DNA of 64,000 bases, taken from Bacteroidales bacterium. GTDB lineage: Bacteria; Bacteroidota; Bacteroidia; Bacteroidales; VadinHA17. A program made the translations under genes and the position numbers. Position 1 is the first letter of the stretch. Each line of letters starts with the position of its first letter. This document shows positions 38,131 to 47,209 of the stretch, piece after piece. The stretch spans positions 1 to 64,000 of the forward strand of contig JAJFVL010000029.1 of the NCBI GenBank assembly GCA_021371855.1. The letters are read 5' to 3'. The notes beneath the pieces were generated by a model. It saw only the letters and a program-made list of their open reading frames with translations. It made no database searches and had not been told where the DNA came from.

Positions 38131-38557
38131 TTTCAGACCTCTTATTTTTTTATACTTTTTCGGCGTTGCGAATTTATACCTAATAATATTATCGCAATGA
38201 AAATATTTGATTTTTTTATTTGTTCTCCATAACCTCTGCGAGGTAAAACAAGAATTGTGATATTGCAATTCTATGATGTTTTAAGCATTGCATGCTATAG
38301 ACATTTCATTATGATTCAATGGTTAAGATCGGGATTCGTCGTAAACGATTAATCATTGTAAAATGATCGTTATCAAATTTATTTTATTCGTCGTAGACGA
38401 TATGGTGAAGCATTGCAGGAGGCAAGTTCGGGAGAGTAGTTTTTGTATTTCGACTGCTTTTGGCTGAAGTTGGGTCTGTTCGGGTTAAATCGCAATGAAT
38501 TAGCTGGATATATGAAAGATGTGTTTCGAATGATACAAAATAATGATTGCTCTCCGA
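38131..38557. other. Intergenic region with near-identical 16-bp direct repeats
   Basis: No supported gene. ATTCGTCGTAAACGAT (38334-38349) and ATTCGTCGTAGACGAT (38386-38401) differ by one base and lie 52 bp apart. Between them is a small palindrome ATCATT-GTAA-AATGAT (38352-38367), and the second copy holds TCGTC-GTA-GACGA. It could be the remnant of a mobile element or a protein-binding array. A 64-codon frame on the minus strand (38379-38573) covers the second repeat and is not called. Confidence 0.4.
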
Positions 38558-38588
38558 TTTGGTTGTGAAGCATAAATTACTATATTTG
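38558..38588 (+). promoter_or_regulatory. Bacteroidota-type promoter for the etf operon
   Basis: TTTG (38558-38561), exactly 19 bases, TATATTTG (38581-38588): perfect match to the consensus TTTG-N19-TAnnTTTG. Transcription would start near 38595, giving a leader of about 70 bases before the etfB ATG at 38668. Confidence 0.75.
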
Positions 38589-38667
38589 CCGCCTCAAAGG
38601 TTGGAAAACATCACAATAATACTCTAACTTATTTAGGATAAATTAAACAACTAATATTAAAGTTTGA

Positions 38668-39417
38668 ATGAAAATTTTGGTTTGTATCAGCAATGTTCCC
38701 GATACCACGACGAAGATTAAATTTGCCGAAGGAAATGCGTCAATTGACACTGCCGGTATTCAATGGGTAATTAATCCATGGGACGAATTATCTCTTACCC
38801 GTGCTCTTGAACTTAAGGATGATTCGGCAAGTGGAATAAAATCAGTTACTGTGGTACATGTAGGTCCTGCCACATCTGAACCTACTATCCGAAAAGCTCT
38901 GGCTATCGGAGCCGATAATGCTATCAGGGTAAATGCCGAATCGTCTGATGCATGGTTTGTTGCAGCCCAGATTGCCGAAGTTGTTAAAGCAGAGCAGTTC
39001 GATATCATCATGTGCGGTATTGAATCAAGCGATTTTAATGGTTCGCTTGTAGGTGGAATGATCTCTGAATTTCTGGGAATTCCTTCAGTTTCAGCTGTTT
39101 CAGGAATAAATATTGAAAATGGGCAACCTGTTCTTACACGCGAAATAGATGGAGGGAAAGAGATTGTTGAAATTCCCGCACCTTTTGTAGCGATTGTTCA
39201 GAAGGGTATTGCCAAAGAACCACGAATAGCTGCTATGCGGGGTATTATGATGGCAAGGTCAAAACCTGTAAAACTGGTTGAGCCTTTTCCGGTCGAATCT
39301 CTGACCGAGGTTGCAGAATTTGAAAAACCTTCATCACGTGCAGCATGCAGATATATTGATGCAGAAAATCCTGCTCAACTAATTGATCTTTTGCTGAACG
39401 AAGCAAAAGTTATCTGA
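38668..39417 (+). CDS. etfB: Electron transfer flavoprotein subunit beta
   Basis: A 249-residue ETF beta subunit (cytoplasmic; binds AMP or a second FAD and forms the heterodimer with EtfA). The N-terminus KILVCISNVPDTTTKIKF, the segment WVINPWDELSLTRALELKD and the central GIESSDFNGSLVGGMISEFL are family features. The recognition loop near IPAPFVAIVQKGIAKEPR is present. First gene of a five-gene operon behind a perfect promoter, 32 bp before etfA. Confidence 0.95.
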   Translation: MKILVCISNVPDTTTKIKFAEGNASIDTAGIQWVINPWDELSLTRALELKDDSASGIKSVTVVHVGPATSEPTIRKALAIGADNAIRVNAESSDAWFVAAQIAEVVKAEQFDIIMCGIESSDFNGSLVGGMISEFLGIPSVSAVSGINIENGQPVLTREIDGGKEIVEIPAPFVAIVQKGIAKEPRIAAMRGIMMARSKPVKLVEPFPVESLTEVAEFEKPSSRAACRYIDAENPAQLIDLLLNEAKVI

Positions 39418-39449
39418 TAAATAATTAAAAAACAGTAAATCACTACGAT

Positions 39450-40418
39450 ATGTCAGTATTGGTATATACGGAAAATTGGGACGGTAAATTCAAGAAACTC
39501 TCTTTTGAACTGGTCTCTTATGCAACAGGAGTTGCTAAAATGCTTAATTCAACAGTAACAGCTGTATCAGTAGGGAAGGTAGAAGAAACCGAATTAAGGA
39601 AACTCGGAAATTATGGTGCAAATAAGATTATCAATGTAAATAACGAACAACTTGTTTCACTTGACAGTCAGGCCTATGCCTATGTTATTTCCGAAATTTC
39701 CCGGAAAGAAAATGCAAGTGTAATCATAATTTCAAATAATAATACAGGCAAAGCTGTTGCTCCCAGGTTATCTGTACGACTGAAAGCAGGTATCGGATCG
39801 GGAGTCAGCAAGCTTCCTCTGAACCTGAATCCTTTTACAGTTTATAAAAGAGCCTATTCAGGAAACGCATTTGCGCACGTTATAATTAAATCGGATGTTA
39901 AGATCATCACTCTCGCTCAGAACTCTTTCGGTCTGATAGACACAGCCAACAATGCCACTATTGAAAATATTAATGTTTCAGTTGACGGGTCATTGCTGAA
40001 AACCGTGGTTAAGGATGTTCAGAAACAGACAGGCAAAATTGTTTTAACTGACGCTGACATCGTTGTTTCCGGCGGACGCGGAATGAAATCGCCCGATAAC
40101 TGGACTCCTCTTGTTGAGCTCGCTTCTCTGCTTGATGCGGCTACTGCTTGTTCACGTCCGGTTTCCGATGAAGGATGGAGGCCCCACGAAGAACATACAG
40201 GTCAGACAGGGAAGATTATTGCACCAAATTTGTATATAGCAGTTGGTATTTCAGGTGCAACACAGCACCTCGCCGGAGTAAGTTCATCAAAATATATCGT
40301 GGCAATCAACACCGATAAGGATGCACCCATATTCGGATCGGCTCAGTACGGAATAGTTGGTGATGCAATGAAAGTTCTTCCCAGGCTGGTTGATGCTGTC
40401 AAGGCAATTAAGAAATAG
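39450..40418 (+). CDS. etfA: Electron transfer flavoprotein subunit alpha
   Basis: A 322-residue ETF alpha subunit. The C-terminal FAD domain holds the signature blocks VSGGRGMKSPDNW, ACSRPVSDEGWRPHEEHTGQ and LYIAVGISGATQHLAG, followed by AINTDKDAPIF. It passes electrons from acyl-CoA dehydrogenases. It pairs with EtfB encoded upstream. The downstream membrane ferredoxin genes are the probable electron acceptor system. Confidence 0.96.
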   Translation: MSVLVYTENWDGKFKKLSFELVSYATGVAKMLNSTVTAVSVGKVEETELRKLGNYGANKIINVNNEQLVSLDSQAYAYVISEISRKENASVIIISNNNTGKAVAPRLSVRLKAGIGSGVSKLPLNLNPFTVYKRAYSGNAFAHVIIKSDVKIITLAQNSFGLIDTANNATIENINVSVDGSLLKTVVKDVQKQTGKIVLTDADIVVSGGRGMKSPDNWTPLVELASLLDAATACSRPVSDEGWRPHEEHTGQTGKIIAPNLYIAVGISGATQHLAGVSSSKYIVAINTDKDAPIFGSAQYGIVGDAMKVLPRLVDAVKAIKK

Positions 40419-40510
40419 GTACTTTTCACACCTCAAAGGAAAAGAGGCTGATGTCGAAAAAAATTTTAATTTTGATTTGTAAATTTCACCGTCAACTGAA
40501 CTGACCTTAA

Positions 40511-41830
40511 ATGACTAAACAAATAGTATTTTCAGTTACTCTTCTGATCACATTAGGTATTTTCGCTTATACCGTAAATCGTCTTATAGGACTCTTCAAA
40601 CTTACACGTCCGGCATTTCCCATAAAGGACTTTGGAAAAAGATTCGGGATAATGATGGGGGTCGCATTCGGGCAGAAGAAAATTTTCCGGCGGCCGGTGA
40701 TCGGATTTTTTCACGCGCTTGTCTTCTGGGGTTTCTGCGTTATTCTCATCGGAAGTATCGAGATGGTGATTGATGGTGTTACCGGAACTGATAAAGTTTT
40801 GAAATGTCTTGGTCCTGTATATGATTTTATAATGGCATCGGGAGATATTTTCGCTTTTCTCATCATTATCTCAATCATTGTGTTCCTGAGCCGCAGGCTC
40901 TTCTTCCATATTAAAAGATTTGAGGGTGTGGAGATGATAAAGAAAACTCATATTGACGCTATTATTGCGCTTACCCTGATTCTTTTACTGATGGTCTCGC
41001 TTCTTGCCATGAACATTGGATATGTTAAGCATAACACACTTTTAAACGAAGAGATTTCAGGACTATATCCTGTAAGCAATATCCTGGCAGGCCTCATTGG
41101 AGGTTCATCTGCTGACAGTTACTGGGTTTTAAATCAGATTTCATGGTGGACCCACATACTTACGATCTTCTTCTTCGCAAATTATCTTCCTTATTCCAAA
41201 CACTTCCATGTTTTTATGTCCGTGCCAAACGTGTTCCTTTCAAGGCTTGATCCGCTTGGTAAGCTTCCGAATATGGACAATATTACAAGGGAGGTAAAAC
41301 TTATGCTTAATCCCGATACAGCATTTGCAGCACAACCTGCCGATGCGACTGTTGAACGCTTTGGAGTAAAAGATGCAGAAGATGCTTCATGGAAGAATTA
41401 TTTTGACTCATTGTCGTGTACCCAATGTGGAAGATGTACTTCTGTCTGTCCTGCCAATATCACCGGGAAAAAACTGTCGCCACGAAAAGTGATGATGAAT
41501 CTCCGGGAGAGAATGAAGGAAAAAGGTCCGTTGATGGTTAAAAATGGAAGGGATTTCAGCGATAACCGCTCTCTTTTAAGAGATTATATTTCTGAAGAGG
41601 AGATATGGGCATGTACAACATGCAACGCATGTGCAAAAGAATGCCCGATCAATATCAACCATCCGACATTTATTGTAGATATGCGAAGGTATCTGGTAAT
41701 GGAGGAAGCTTCTGCACCGGGGGAGCTTAAAGCTGTTTTCAATAATATAGAAAACAACGGGGCACCATGGCAGTATTCTGCTGAAGACAGATTGCTCTGG
41801 ACAAAAGATCTGGAAATCAATGTGTATTGA
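40511..41830 (+). CDS. Membrane cytochrome b/ferredoxin protein (HdrE-HdrD-like, ETF:quinone oxidoreductase type)
   Basis: A 439-residue fusion. Residues about 1-235 hold five or six helices of a nitrate-reductase-gamma-like domain with His candidates for heme b (FFHALVFW, WWTHILTIFFF, SKHFHVF). Residues 300-380 hold two [4Fe-4S] motifs: Cys303/306/309/313 (CTQCGRCTSVC) and Cys368/371/374/378 (CTTCNACAKEC). With the CCG-domain protein encoded next, it resembles a split HdrDE/EtfQO-like complex feeding electrons from EtfAB to menaquinone. That role is inferred from operon position. Confidence 0.87.
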   Translation: MTKQIVFSVTLLITLGIFAYTVNRLIGLFKLTRPAFPIKDFGKRFGIMMGVAFGQKKIFRRPVIGFFHALVFWGFCVILIGSIEMVIDGVTGTDKVLKCLGPVYDFIMASGDIFAFLIIISIIVFLSRRLFFHIKRFEGVEMIKKTHIDAIIALTLILLLMVSLLAMNIGYVKHNTLLNEEISGLYPVSNILAGLIGGSSADSYWVLNQISWWTHILTIFFFANYLPYSKHFHVFMSVPNVFLSRLDPLGKLPNMDNITREVKLMLNPDTAFAAQPADATVERFGVKDAEDASWKNYFDSLSCTQCGRCTSVCPANITGKKLSPRKVMMNLRERMKEKGPLMVKNGRDFSDNRSLLRDYISEEEIWACTTCNACAKECPININHPTFIVDMRRYLVMEEASAPGELKAVFNNIENNGAPWQYSAEDRLLWTKDLEINVY

Positions 41831-41889
41831 CTCTGTGTTCTTCTTTCCTCTGCCTCTGTGTAATAAAAATTGATAATAGGAAAAATAAA

Positions 41890-42684
41890 ATGGAAACCAG
41901 AAAAATAGAAGTACCTGTGATGGCTGATCTCTTTTCAAGAGGAGAAAAACCTGAATACCTTTTCTGGGTAGGTTGTGCCGGCGCTTTTGACGACAGGTAT
42001 AAAAAAGTTGTCAGGGCATTTGCAAAAATCCTCAGTTATCTCAATGTAAGCTATGCTGTTCTTGGTAAAGAAGAGACATGCACAGGCGATCCTGCCCGTC
42101 GGGCAGGTAACGAGATGCTTTTTCAGATGCAGGCCCTGCAGGTCATTGAGACGTTTAAGATGTATGAAGTGACGAAGATCATTACCATTTGTCCCCATTG
42201 CTTTAACACCTTCAAAAACGAATATCCCGATCTCGGCGGCAACTATGAAGTAACCAACTATCTCCAGTTCTTAAACAGGTATATCGATGATGGTAAATTA
42301 AAGATTGATAAGAAATCATTAAAGAATATATCGGTTACATATCATGATCCGTGTTACCTTGGGAGAGCAAATGACATATATGATGAACCCCGGGAAATTT
42401 TAAAAAAGCTGACCGGCAATTTTGTTGAGATGCACAGGAACAGGAGTTTCGCCTTATGTTGTGGTGCAGGTGGAGGACAGATGTTTAAGGAGGCGGAGAA
42501 AGGTGATAAAGAGGTTTTTATTGAAAGAACCGAAGATGCCCTTAAAACCGAAGCAAAAGTTATTGCAACAGCTTGTCCGTTCTGTATGACAATGATAACC
42601 GACGGACTGAAATATAAGAACAAAGAAGAAGATATTAAAAACCTCGATATTGCGGAGCTTATTGCTCAATCACTTGAATTATAG
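41890..42684 (+). CDS. CCG-domain (Fe-S)-binding protein (HdrB/HdrD C-half-like)
   Basis: A 264-residue protein with two CCG-type cysteine modules. The second is complete: Cys155 (YHDPCYLG), Cys190-Cys191 (ALCCGAGGG), Cys229 and Cys232 (CPFC). The first is a divergent form with Cys29, Cys64 and CPHC at 101-104. Such modules bind non-cubane or [4Fe-4S] clusters in heterodisulfide reductase, GlpC and LutA-type proteins. The frame is open to 41827, overlapping the upstream gene, but the ATG at 41890 gives the family N-terminus. It likely completes the membrane protein encoded upstream. Confidence 0.88.
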   Translation: METRKIEVPVMADLFSRGEKPEYLFWVGCAGAFDDRYKKVVRAFAKILSYLNVSYAVLGKEETCTGDPARRAGNEMLFQMQALQVIETFKMYEVTKIITICPHCFNTFKNEYPDLGGNYEVTNYLQFLNRYIDDGKLKIDKKSLKNISVTYHDPCYLGRANDIYDEPREILKKLTGNFVEMHRNRSFALCCGAGGGQMFKEAEKGDKEVFIERTEDALKTEAKVIATACPFCMTMITDGLKYKNKEEDIKNLDIAELIAQSLEL

Positions 42685-42710
42685 ATTAATCTGAATAAAG
42701 ACATACAACA

Positions 42711-44489
42711 ATGGAAAAAAATAACACATTGAAAAGCGGTGAATTCCTTGTAAAGGAAATCGAAGCAAAAGATATTTTCATTCCCGAGGAATTCAACGAG
42801 GAACAGCGTATGATTGCAAAAAGCTGTCAGGATTTTCTTGATGCTGAAGTATATCCGAATATTAATGACCTGGAAAAGGGCGACAGGGTACTTATGAAAA
42901 GTATACTGAAAAAGGCCGGAGAACTCGGACTGATGGGTATTTCAATTCCTGAAGAATTCGGAGGTTTTGGTCAGTCGTTTGTAACCCAGATGCTTGTTGC
43001 TGAAACAACAGGAGCAGGTTATTCATTTTCAGTGGCCTTTATGGCACATTGTGGGATAGGCACATTGCCGATAATGTATTACGGTAATGAAGAGCAACGT
43101 CAGCGTTATGTGACAAAACTTGCCACAGGTGAGTTGATCGGGGCTTATTGTCTTACCGAACCTGGAGCCGGTAGTGATGCAAACTCGGGAAAATCGAATG
43201 CTGTGCCCTCTGAAGACGGGAAATACTATATCCTTAACGGACAGAAGATGTGGATCACAAATGCAGGTTTTGCCGACACCTTTGTTGTTTTTGCAAAAAT
43301 TGAAAAAGACAGGGTGCTCAGCGCATTTATTGTTGAATCAAACTGGCCCGGCGTGGTAGTCGGCCCTGATGAGCATAAGATGGGAATTAAAGGGTCATCA
43401 ACTACTCAGATATTCTTTAATGATGTTAAAGTCCCTGCAGAAAATCTTCTTGGAAAAAGGGGAGAAGGCTTCCGCATAGCACTTAACATTCTTCAGATGG
43501 GAAGGACTAAGCTGGGTAGTAATGTTCTGGGATCGGCAAAGAGAGCTATTAACGAATCGGTTAAATATGCCAACGAAAGAAAGCAGTTTGGTGTGCTTAT
43601 TTCAACATTCGGAGCTATAAAGTATAAGCTGGCTCAGCAGGTTATAAGATGCTTTGCTGCAGAGTCAACTGTTTACAGGGTCAGCAAAGATATCGATACA
43701 ATGATGGAAGAGCTTAAGAGTACAATGCCCGATAAAGGACGTGCAGCAATTGAGGCAATAAGCCATTATGCTGTTGAGGCTGCGCTTTTAAAGGTGTTCG
43801 GCTCGGAAATGCTTGATTATGTTGTCGATGAGAATGTTCAGATACATGGTGGAATGGGATATTCTGCTGAACTTAATGTGGAAAAAGGCTATCGCGATTC
43901 AAGAATCAACAGGATATTCGAAGGAACCAACGAGATAAACAGAATCCTTGTTGTCGACACAGCAATGAAACGTGCCATGAAGGGCGATTTCGATCTCTTC
44001 GGTCAGGCAGAAAAACTGTATGCAGCAATTGAATCCCTTACCGATGGCAAAGTTGCAGGGGAGGAATATTTCGGACAAAAGAAACGCAATATCAAAAATT
44101 TCAAGAATGTCATTCTGCTACTTATGCATAGTGCTTCGAAACATTTTGCAAAGAACCTGGTACATGAGCAGGAAATCCTGAATAATATTGCGGAGATAAT
44201 GATGGAAGTACATACTACCGAATCTCTGGCCCTCAGAGTTGAAAAACTCAGGTTAATGGGGAGGGATATCTCTGTCTACAAGGATATTCTTGACGTAAAC
44301 CTTTTTGACACAGCAGAACTGACAAGGAAGATGGCATACGATGCCGTATATTCATATGCTCCTGCTGATGAATCAGCAAAACTGATCAAAGCAGTTGACA
44401 TTCTTACAAAAGTTGAAGGGATTAATGTAAAGGATGCCCGCAGAAGGATTGCTGACAAACTTATTGAAGATAATGCTTATAAATTCTGA
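42711..44489 (+). CDS. Acyl-CoA dehydrogenase
   Basis: A 592-residue FAD enzyme that forms the alpha,beta double bond in acyl-CoA and gives electrons to ETF. Signature YCLTEPGAGSDANSGKS (about 144-160), WITNAGFADTFVVFAK, and the C-terminal RINRIFEGTNEINRIL with the catalytic Glu position. It is longer than the 380-residue short-chain enzymes because of a C-terminal extension of about 170 residues, seen in VLCAD-like and Bacteroidota/Bacillota homologues. Chain-length preference unknown. Last gene of the etf operon, 26 bp after the CCG gene. Confidence 0.95.
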   Translation: MEKNNTLKSGEFLVKEIEAKDIFIPEEFNEEQRMIAKSCQDFLDAEVYPNINDLEKGDRVLMKSILKKAGELGLMGISIPEEFGGFGQSFVTQMLVAETTGAGYSFSVAFMAHCGIGTLPIMYYGNEEQRQRYVTKLATGELIGAYCLTEPGAGSDANSGKSNAVPSEDGKYYILNGQKMWITNAGFADTFVVFAKIEKDRVLSAFIVESNWPGVVVGPDEHKMGIKGSSTTQIFFNDVKVPAENLLGKRGEGFRIALNILQMGRTKLGSNVLGSAKRAINESVKYANERKQFGVLISTFGAIKYKLAQQVIRCFAAESTVYRVSKDIDTMMEELKSTMPDKGRAAIEAISHYAVEAALLKVFGSEMLDYVVDENVQIHGGMGYSAELNVEKGYRDSRINRIFEGTNEINRILVVDTAMKRAMKGDFDLFGQAEKLYAAIESLTDGKVAGEEYFGQKKRNIKNFKNVILLLMHSASKHFAKNLVHEQEILNNIAEIMMEVHTTESLALRVEKLRLMGRDISVYKDILDVNLFDTAELTRKMAYDAVYSYAPADESAKLIKAVDILTKVEGINVKDARRRIADKLIEDNAYKF

Positions 44490-44610
44490 TTGTCAGAATA
44501 AATAAATATTACATAAAAGGCCTTCATCCGGAAGCCCTGGCTTTTACTTCAATAAGGGTGTGTGTAAAATCTGTATCCATAGCAAAGGTGTGGAGAAGAT
44601 GAAAGCCAGG
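44483..44610. other. Hairpins downstream of the acyl-CoA dehydrogenase gene
   Basis: ATTCTGA-TTG-TCAGAAT (44483-44499) spans the stop codon. Further on, CCTGGCTTT (44536-44544) and AAAGCCAGG (44602-44610) are perfect 9-bp inverted copies 57 bases apart. No long T-tract follows either, so termination is possible but not shown. No gene seen between 44490 and 44726. Confidence 0.35.
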
Positions 44611-44726
44611 ATCAGGGAACTGACATCACGGAGTAACGGGTGGGGTAACTTTTTTTTGCCTGAGCCAGACTACCATATTACAACATTTCTGTAACTTACC
44701 GATTCATATGAAGTCATTTTAGGATT

Positions 44727-45119
44727 ATGGCAGATGTTTTTAAGAACCATGGAATTGTCAGCAGCGGGATATTGAATGTTTCCCCGAAGGAAGCTTTTGA
44801 ATTAGTCACAAAAGGCGCAGTTATTATTGATGTCAGAGAGGAGAATCTGAGAGGAGGCAAAACATTTGGTGTTGAGGAATTATTTTATTTTCCTAAAAGT
44901 AAGCTTATCATAGAATATGAAAATCTTCCATCTGACAGGTATCTGATTTTTGCTGACACTGTCGGGCTGAGAAGCAAAGAAGTTGTTCTTTTTCTGAAAG
45001 AAATGGGATTTAAAAAAATTGCCAACATGGCAGGAGGTATTGTTGACTGGGAGAAAGACGGATTACCGGTCATCACAGACATTGAATTCCGCCTTTCCGG
45101 ATCGTGCATAGCCAGCTAA
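44727..45119 (+). CDS. Rhodanese-like domain protein lacking the catalytic cysteine
   Basis: A 130-residue single-domain rhodanese fold. The first block AVIIDVRE (residues 31-38) and the C-terminal MAGGIVDWEKDGLPV are typical. The active-site loop, normally C-x-x-G-x-R, reads D77-T-V-G-L-R82, with Asp where the sulfur-carrying Cys should be. Sulfur transfer by the usual persulfide is therefore not possible; it may bind or sense rather than catalyse. One Cys near the C-terminus (SGSCIAS) is not in the loop. Convergent with the permease gene. Confidence 0.85.
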   Translation: MADVFKNHGIVSSGILNVSPKEAFELVTKGAVIIDVREENLRGGKTFGVEELFYFPKSKLIIEYENLPSDRYLIFADTVGLRSKEVVLFLKEMGFKKIANMAGGIVDWEKDGLPVITDIEFRLSGSCIAS

Positions 45120-45286
45120 AACCCAGGGAGGGGAGGAGAAGTAAGAAGTAGTACCTTCTGTCCTTATATCATGAGAACCCACCTGATATTGATGCTGAAA
45201 TACCAGCCAGTTCTATTGTCTTTGCATCAAGATACTTGAATTGTTCCATGGATTAATTTTTGAATGGATGGGTTTCATGATTTTGA

Positions 45287-46630
45287 TTAAAAAACAGACC
45301 CAAAAACCAAGCCTGCTACAGTTGAAAAAACTACAACAAGTGCTACATAAACAACAGTCTTTTGAGTTCCCATTACTTTTTGGATTACAAGCATGCTTGG
45401 CAATGATAGTGACGGTCCTGCAAGAAGAAGAGCAAGAGCAGGCCCTTTCCCCATACCTGCCGCCAAAAGTCCCTGAATAATCGGGACCTCAGTCAGTGTG
45501 GCAAAATACATGAAGGCTCCGACAACTGAGGCAAAAAAGTTTGAAAAGATGGAATTTCCTCCTACAAGTGATGAAATCCACTCATTTGGAATTACTCCAG
45601 CAATTGTTTTCCCATCATGAGTTGAACCTAGAAGAAACCCGGCGGCAACAACACCCAGGGCAAGCAACGGTATAATCAGTTTTGCAAAATCCCATGTTGC
45701 GATAGTCCATGCCTTGTTTTCTTCATCATTTTTGTCGGAAAGAGTTATAACACTCAGTGAAATGATGGCAACAAGCATAGGAATAAGAGAAATAAACTTC
45801 TGGTTATTAATATAGGTTGAGGATAAGACAGCAGATAAAGCAGTGACAAAAGCAGCCGCATGAACCCATTGCCACTTGATTTTTAATATTTTTATCAACG
45901 AATATCCAAGCATAAGTCCAAAAAATCCTGTGATATACCATTTATAGGCCCAGATATAATACCATGTGCCTGATATATCCCCTTCAGCAGGTTTTCCCCA
46001 ATTGGCAAATACAAGGATCAGGACAAGTGTGAAGAAATGGAAAGCTGTCTGCCACATTGGCCGTTTCTCAGGTGGTGCGGTAATATTCATCTGTTCCTCT
46101 TTTTTGGCTTTTTCTTCTTTGCGGTAAATAAAAGCCATTGATAATCCAATTAAAACACTGAATGAAACGGCACCAACTGTTCTGGCGACACCCATCTCAA
46201 AACCTAAAATACGAGCTGTAAGAATTATGGCCAGAATATTGATCGCAGGGCCGGAATAAAGGAATGCTACAGCAGGGCCCAGTCCTGCACCACGTTTATG
46301 AATACTTGAAAATAACGGAAGTATCGTACAGGAACATACAGCCAGAATTGTACCTGAAACTGCAGCTACTGAATATGCTACCCATTTTTTTGCCTCTGCA
46401 CCAAAATATTTTAATACTGAAGCCTGGCTGACAAAAACTGAAATGACCCCTGCTATAAAAAATGCAGGCAGAAGGCATAATATAAAATGCTCACGTGCAT
46501 ACCACTTTACAAGATCCATTGTCGCTGCTATTGCTGTATTAAAGCGGGCGCTTTCTATCGGAAGAAAGAAGGCAAATGCAAATCCTGCTGTGATCCAGGC
46601 AAGTATTTTAAGTTCTTTTTTGAGTTCCAT
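45287..46630 (-). CDS. ArsP/DUF318-like permease (metal or organoarsenical efflux)
   Basis: A 447-residue membrane protein of the permease family PF03773 (ArsP_1). Two halves, each with a GP-S-type motif: GPAVAFLYSGPAINILA in the first and GPALALLLAGPSLSLPSM in the second; the first half also has SGTILAVCSCTILPLF with the Cys pair often tied to metal or arsenic binding. Homologues export trivalent organoarsenicals or divalent metals. It is separated from the arsR cluster by remnants, but a copy of the putative ArsR operator lies 45 bp before its start, so it appears to keep arsenic control. Reading frame intact. Confidence 0.85.
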   Translation of the reverse strand: MELKKELKILAWITAGFAFAFFLPIESARFNTAIAATMDLVKWYAREHFILCLLPAFFIAGVISVFVSQASVLKYFGAEAKKWVAYSVAAVSGTILAVCSCTILPLFSSIHKRGAGLGPAVAFLYSGPAINILAIILTARILGFEMGVARTVGAVSFSVLIGLSMAFIYRKEEKAKKEEQMNITAPPEKRPMWQTAFHFFTLVLILVFANWGKPAEGDISGTWYYIWAYKWYITGFFGLMLGYSLIKILKIKWQWVHAAAFVTALSAVLSSTYINNQKFISLIPMLVAIISLSVITLSDKNDEENKAWTIATWDFAKLIIPLLALGVVAAGFLLGSTHDGKTIAGVIPNEWISSLVGGNSIFSNFFASVVGAFMYFATLTEVPIIQGLLAAGMGKGPALALLLAGPSLSLPSMLVIQKVMGTQKTVVYVALVVVFSTVAGLVFGSVF

Positions 46631-46674
46631 TGTGTTAATTTGATAATTTGAAAATGAGATAATTAGTAAATATT

Positions 46675-46694
46675 ATTTCGTAAAACCACGAAAT
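46675..46694. promoter_or_regulatory. Putative ArsR operator upstream of the permease
   Basis: ATTTCG-N8-CGAAAT, a 20-bp inverted repeat 45 bp upstream of the permease ATG. Half-sites and spacer length are identical to the site in the arsR/arsC promoter at 47927-47946, and the spacers are alike (TAAAACCA versus CAAACATA). Confidence 0.65.
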
Positions 46695-46710
46695 ATTTTT
46701 ATAAAAAAAT

Positions 46711-47209
46711 TTACAAGTACACCCTGATTATGTAAAATATACCAACTACTATGAATAAAATCGCAATAATGCGTCTGAACCATAGCTCGAATGTTTTCAA
46801 CTTGTTAAATACTCCACTTATACCTGATATTGTATAAGCTATTATCCATGTAGTTCCATCTGGTCTTATCCTGCATGCCTGATGTAAGCCTGCTGAATCC
46901 CGGGAATTTTATCTTAATTATGTCGAGCATAAAAAGGCCAATAATTATAAGCACCGGGCCGATGAATTTTTCCCCATACCTCTGGAAAAATCCCGAGAAT
47001 TTAAGCTGATCAACTCCAAGGAATATAATCAAGGCTAATGCTGTATAAGTAATCGCTCTTCCAAGAGTATAAAATAATCCGTTCAGGAAGACCCTGTTGC
47101 GATTCTCAAGGTCTTTACTTATAAAGCCTATTGAAGTAATATTTGTGGCCAGAGGGCATGGACTTATGGCAGTCATTAACCCATTATATTGATTGTGCCG
47201 TGCACGCAA
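46711..47209 (-). pseudogene. Decayed ArsG-type efflux permease
   Basis: Fragments of one DsbD/ArsG-like permease (family annotated as aromatic aminobenzylarsenical efflux). The first reads LMTAISPCPLATNITSIGFI through FMLDIIKIKFPGFSRLTSGM, then KTRWNY, after which the frame runs out at 46805. The true C-terminus continues in another frame at 46711-46848: WIIAYTISGISGVFNKLKTF and the last helix RRIIAILFIVVGIFYIIRVY, ending in TAA. The central membrane block that normally holds the second CPYSG-type motif is missing, so an internal deletion with frameshift has occurred. The N-terminus is also lost. Not functional. Confidence 0.8.

Noticed and set aside
38379..38573. A 64-codon frame on the minus strand before the etf promoter
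   Set aside because: It is rich in Asn, Ser and Arg, covers a direct repeat and overlaps the promoter; no protein-like pattern.
45241..45480. A 79-codon frame on the plus strand overlapping the permease gene
   Set aside because: Antisense shadow of the ArsP-like permease C-terminus.
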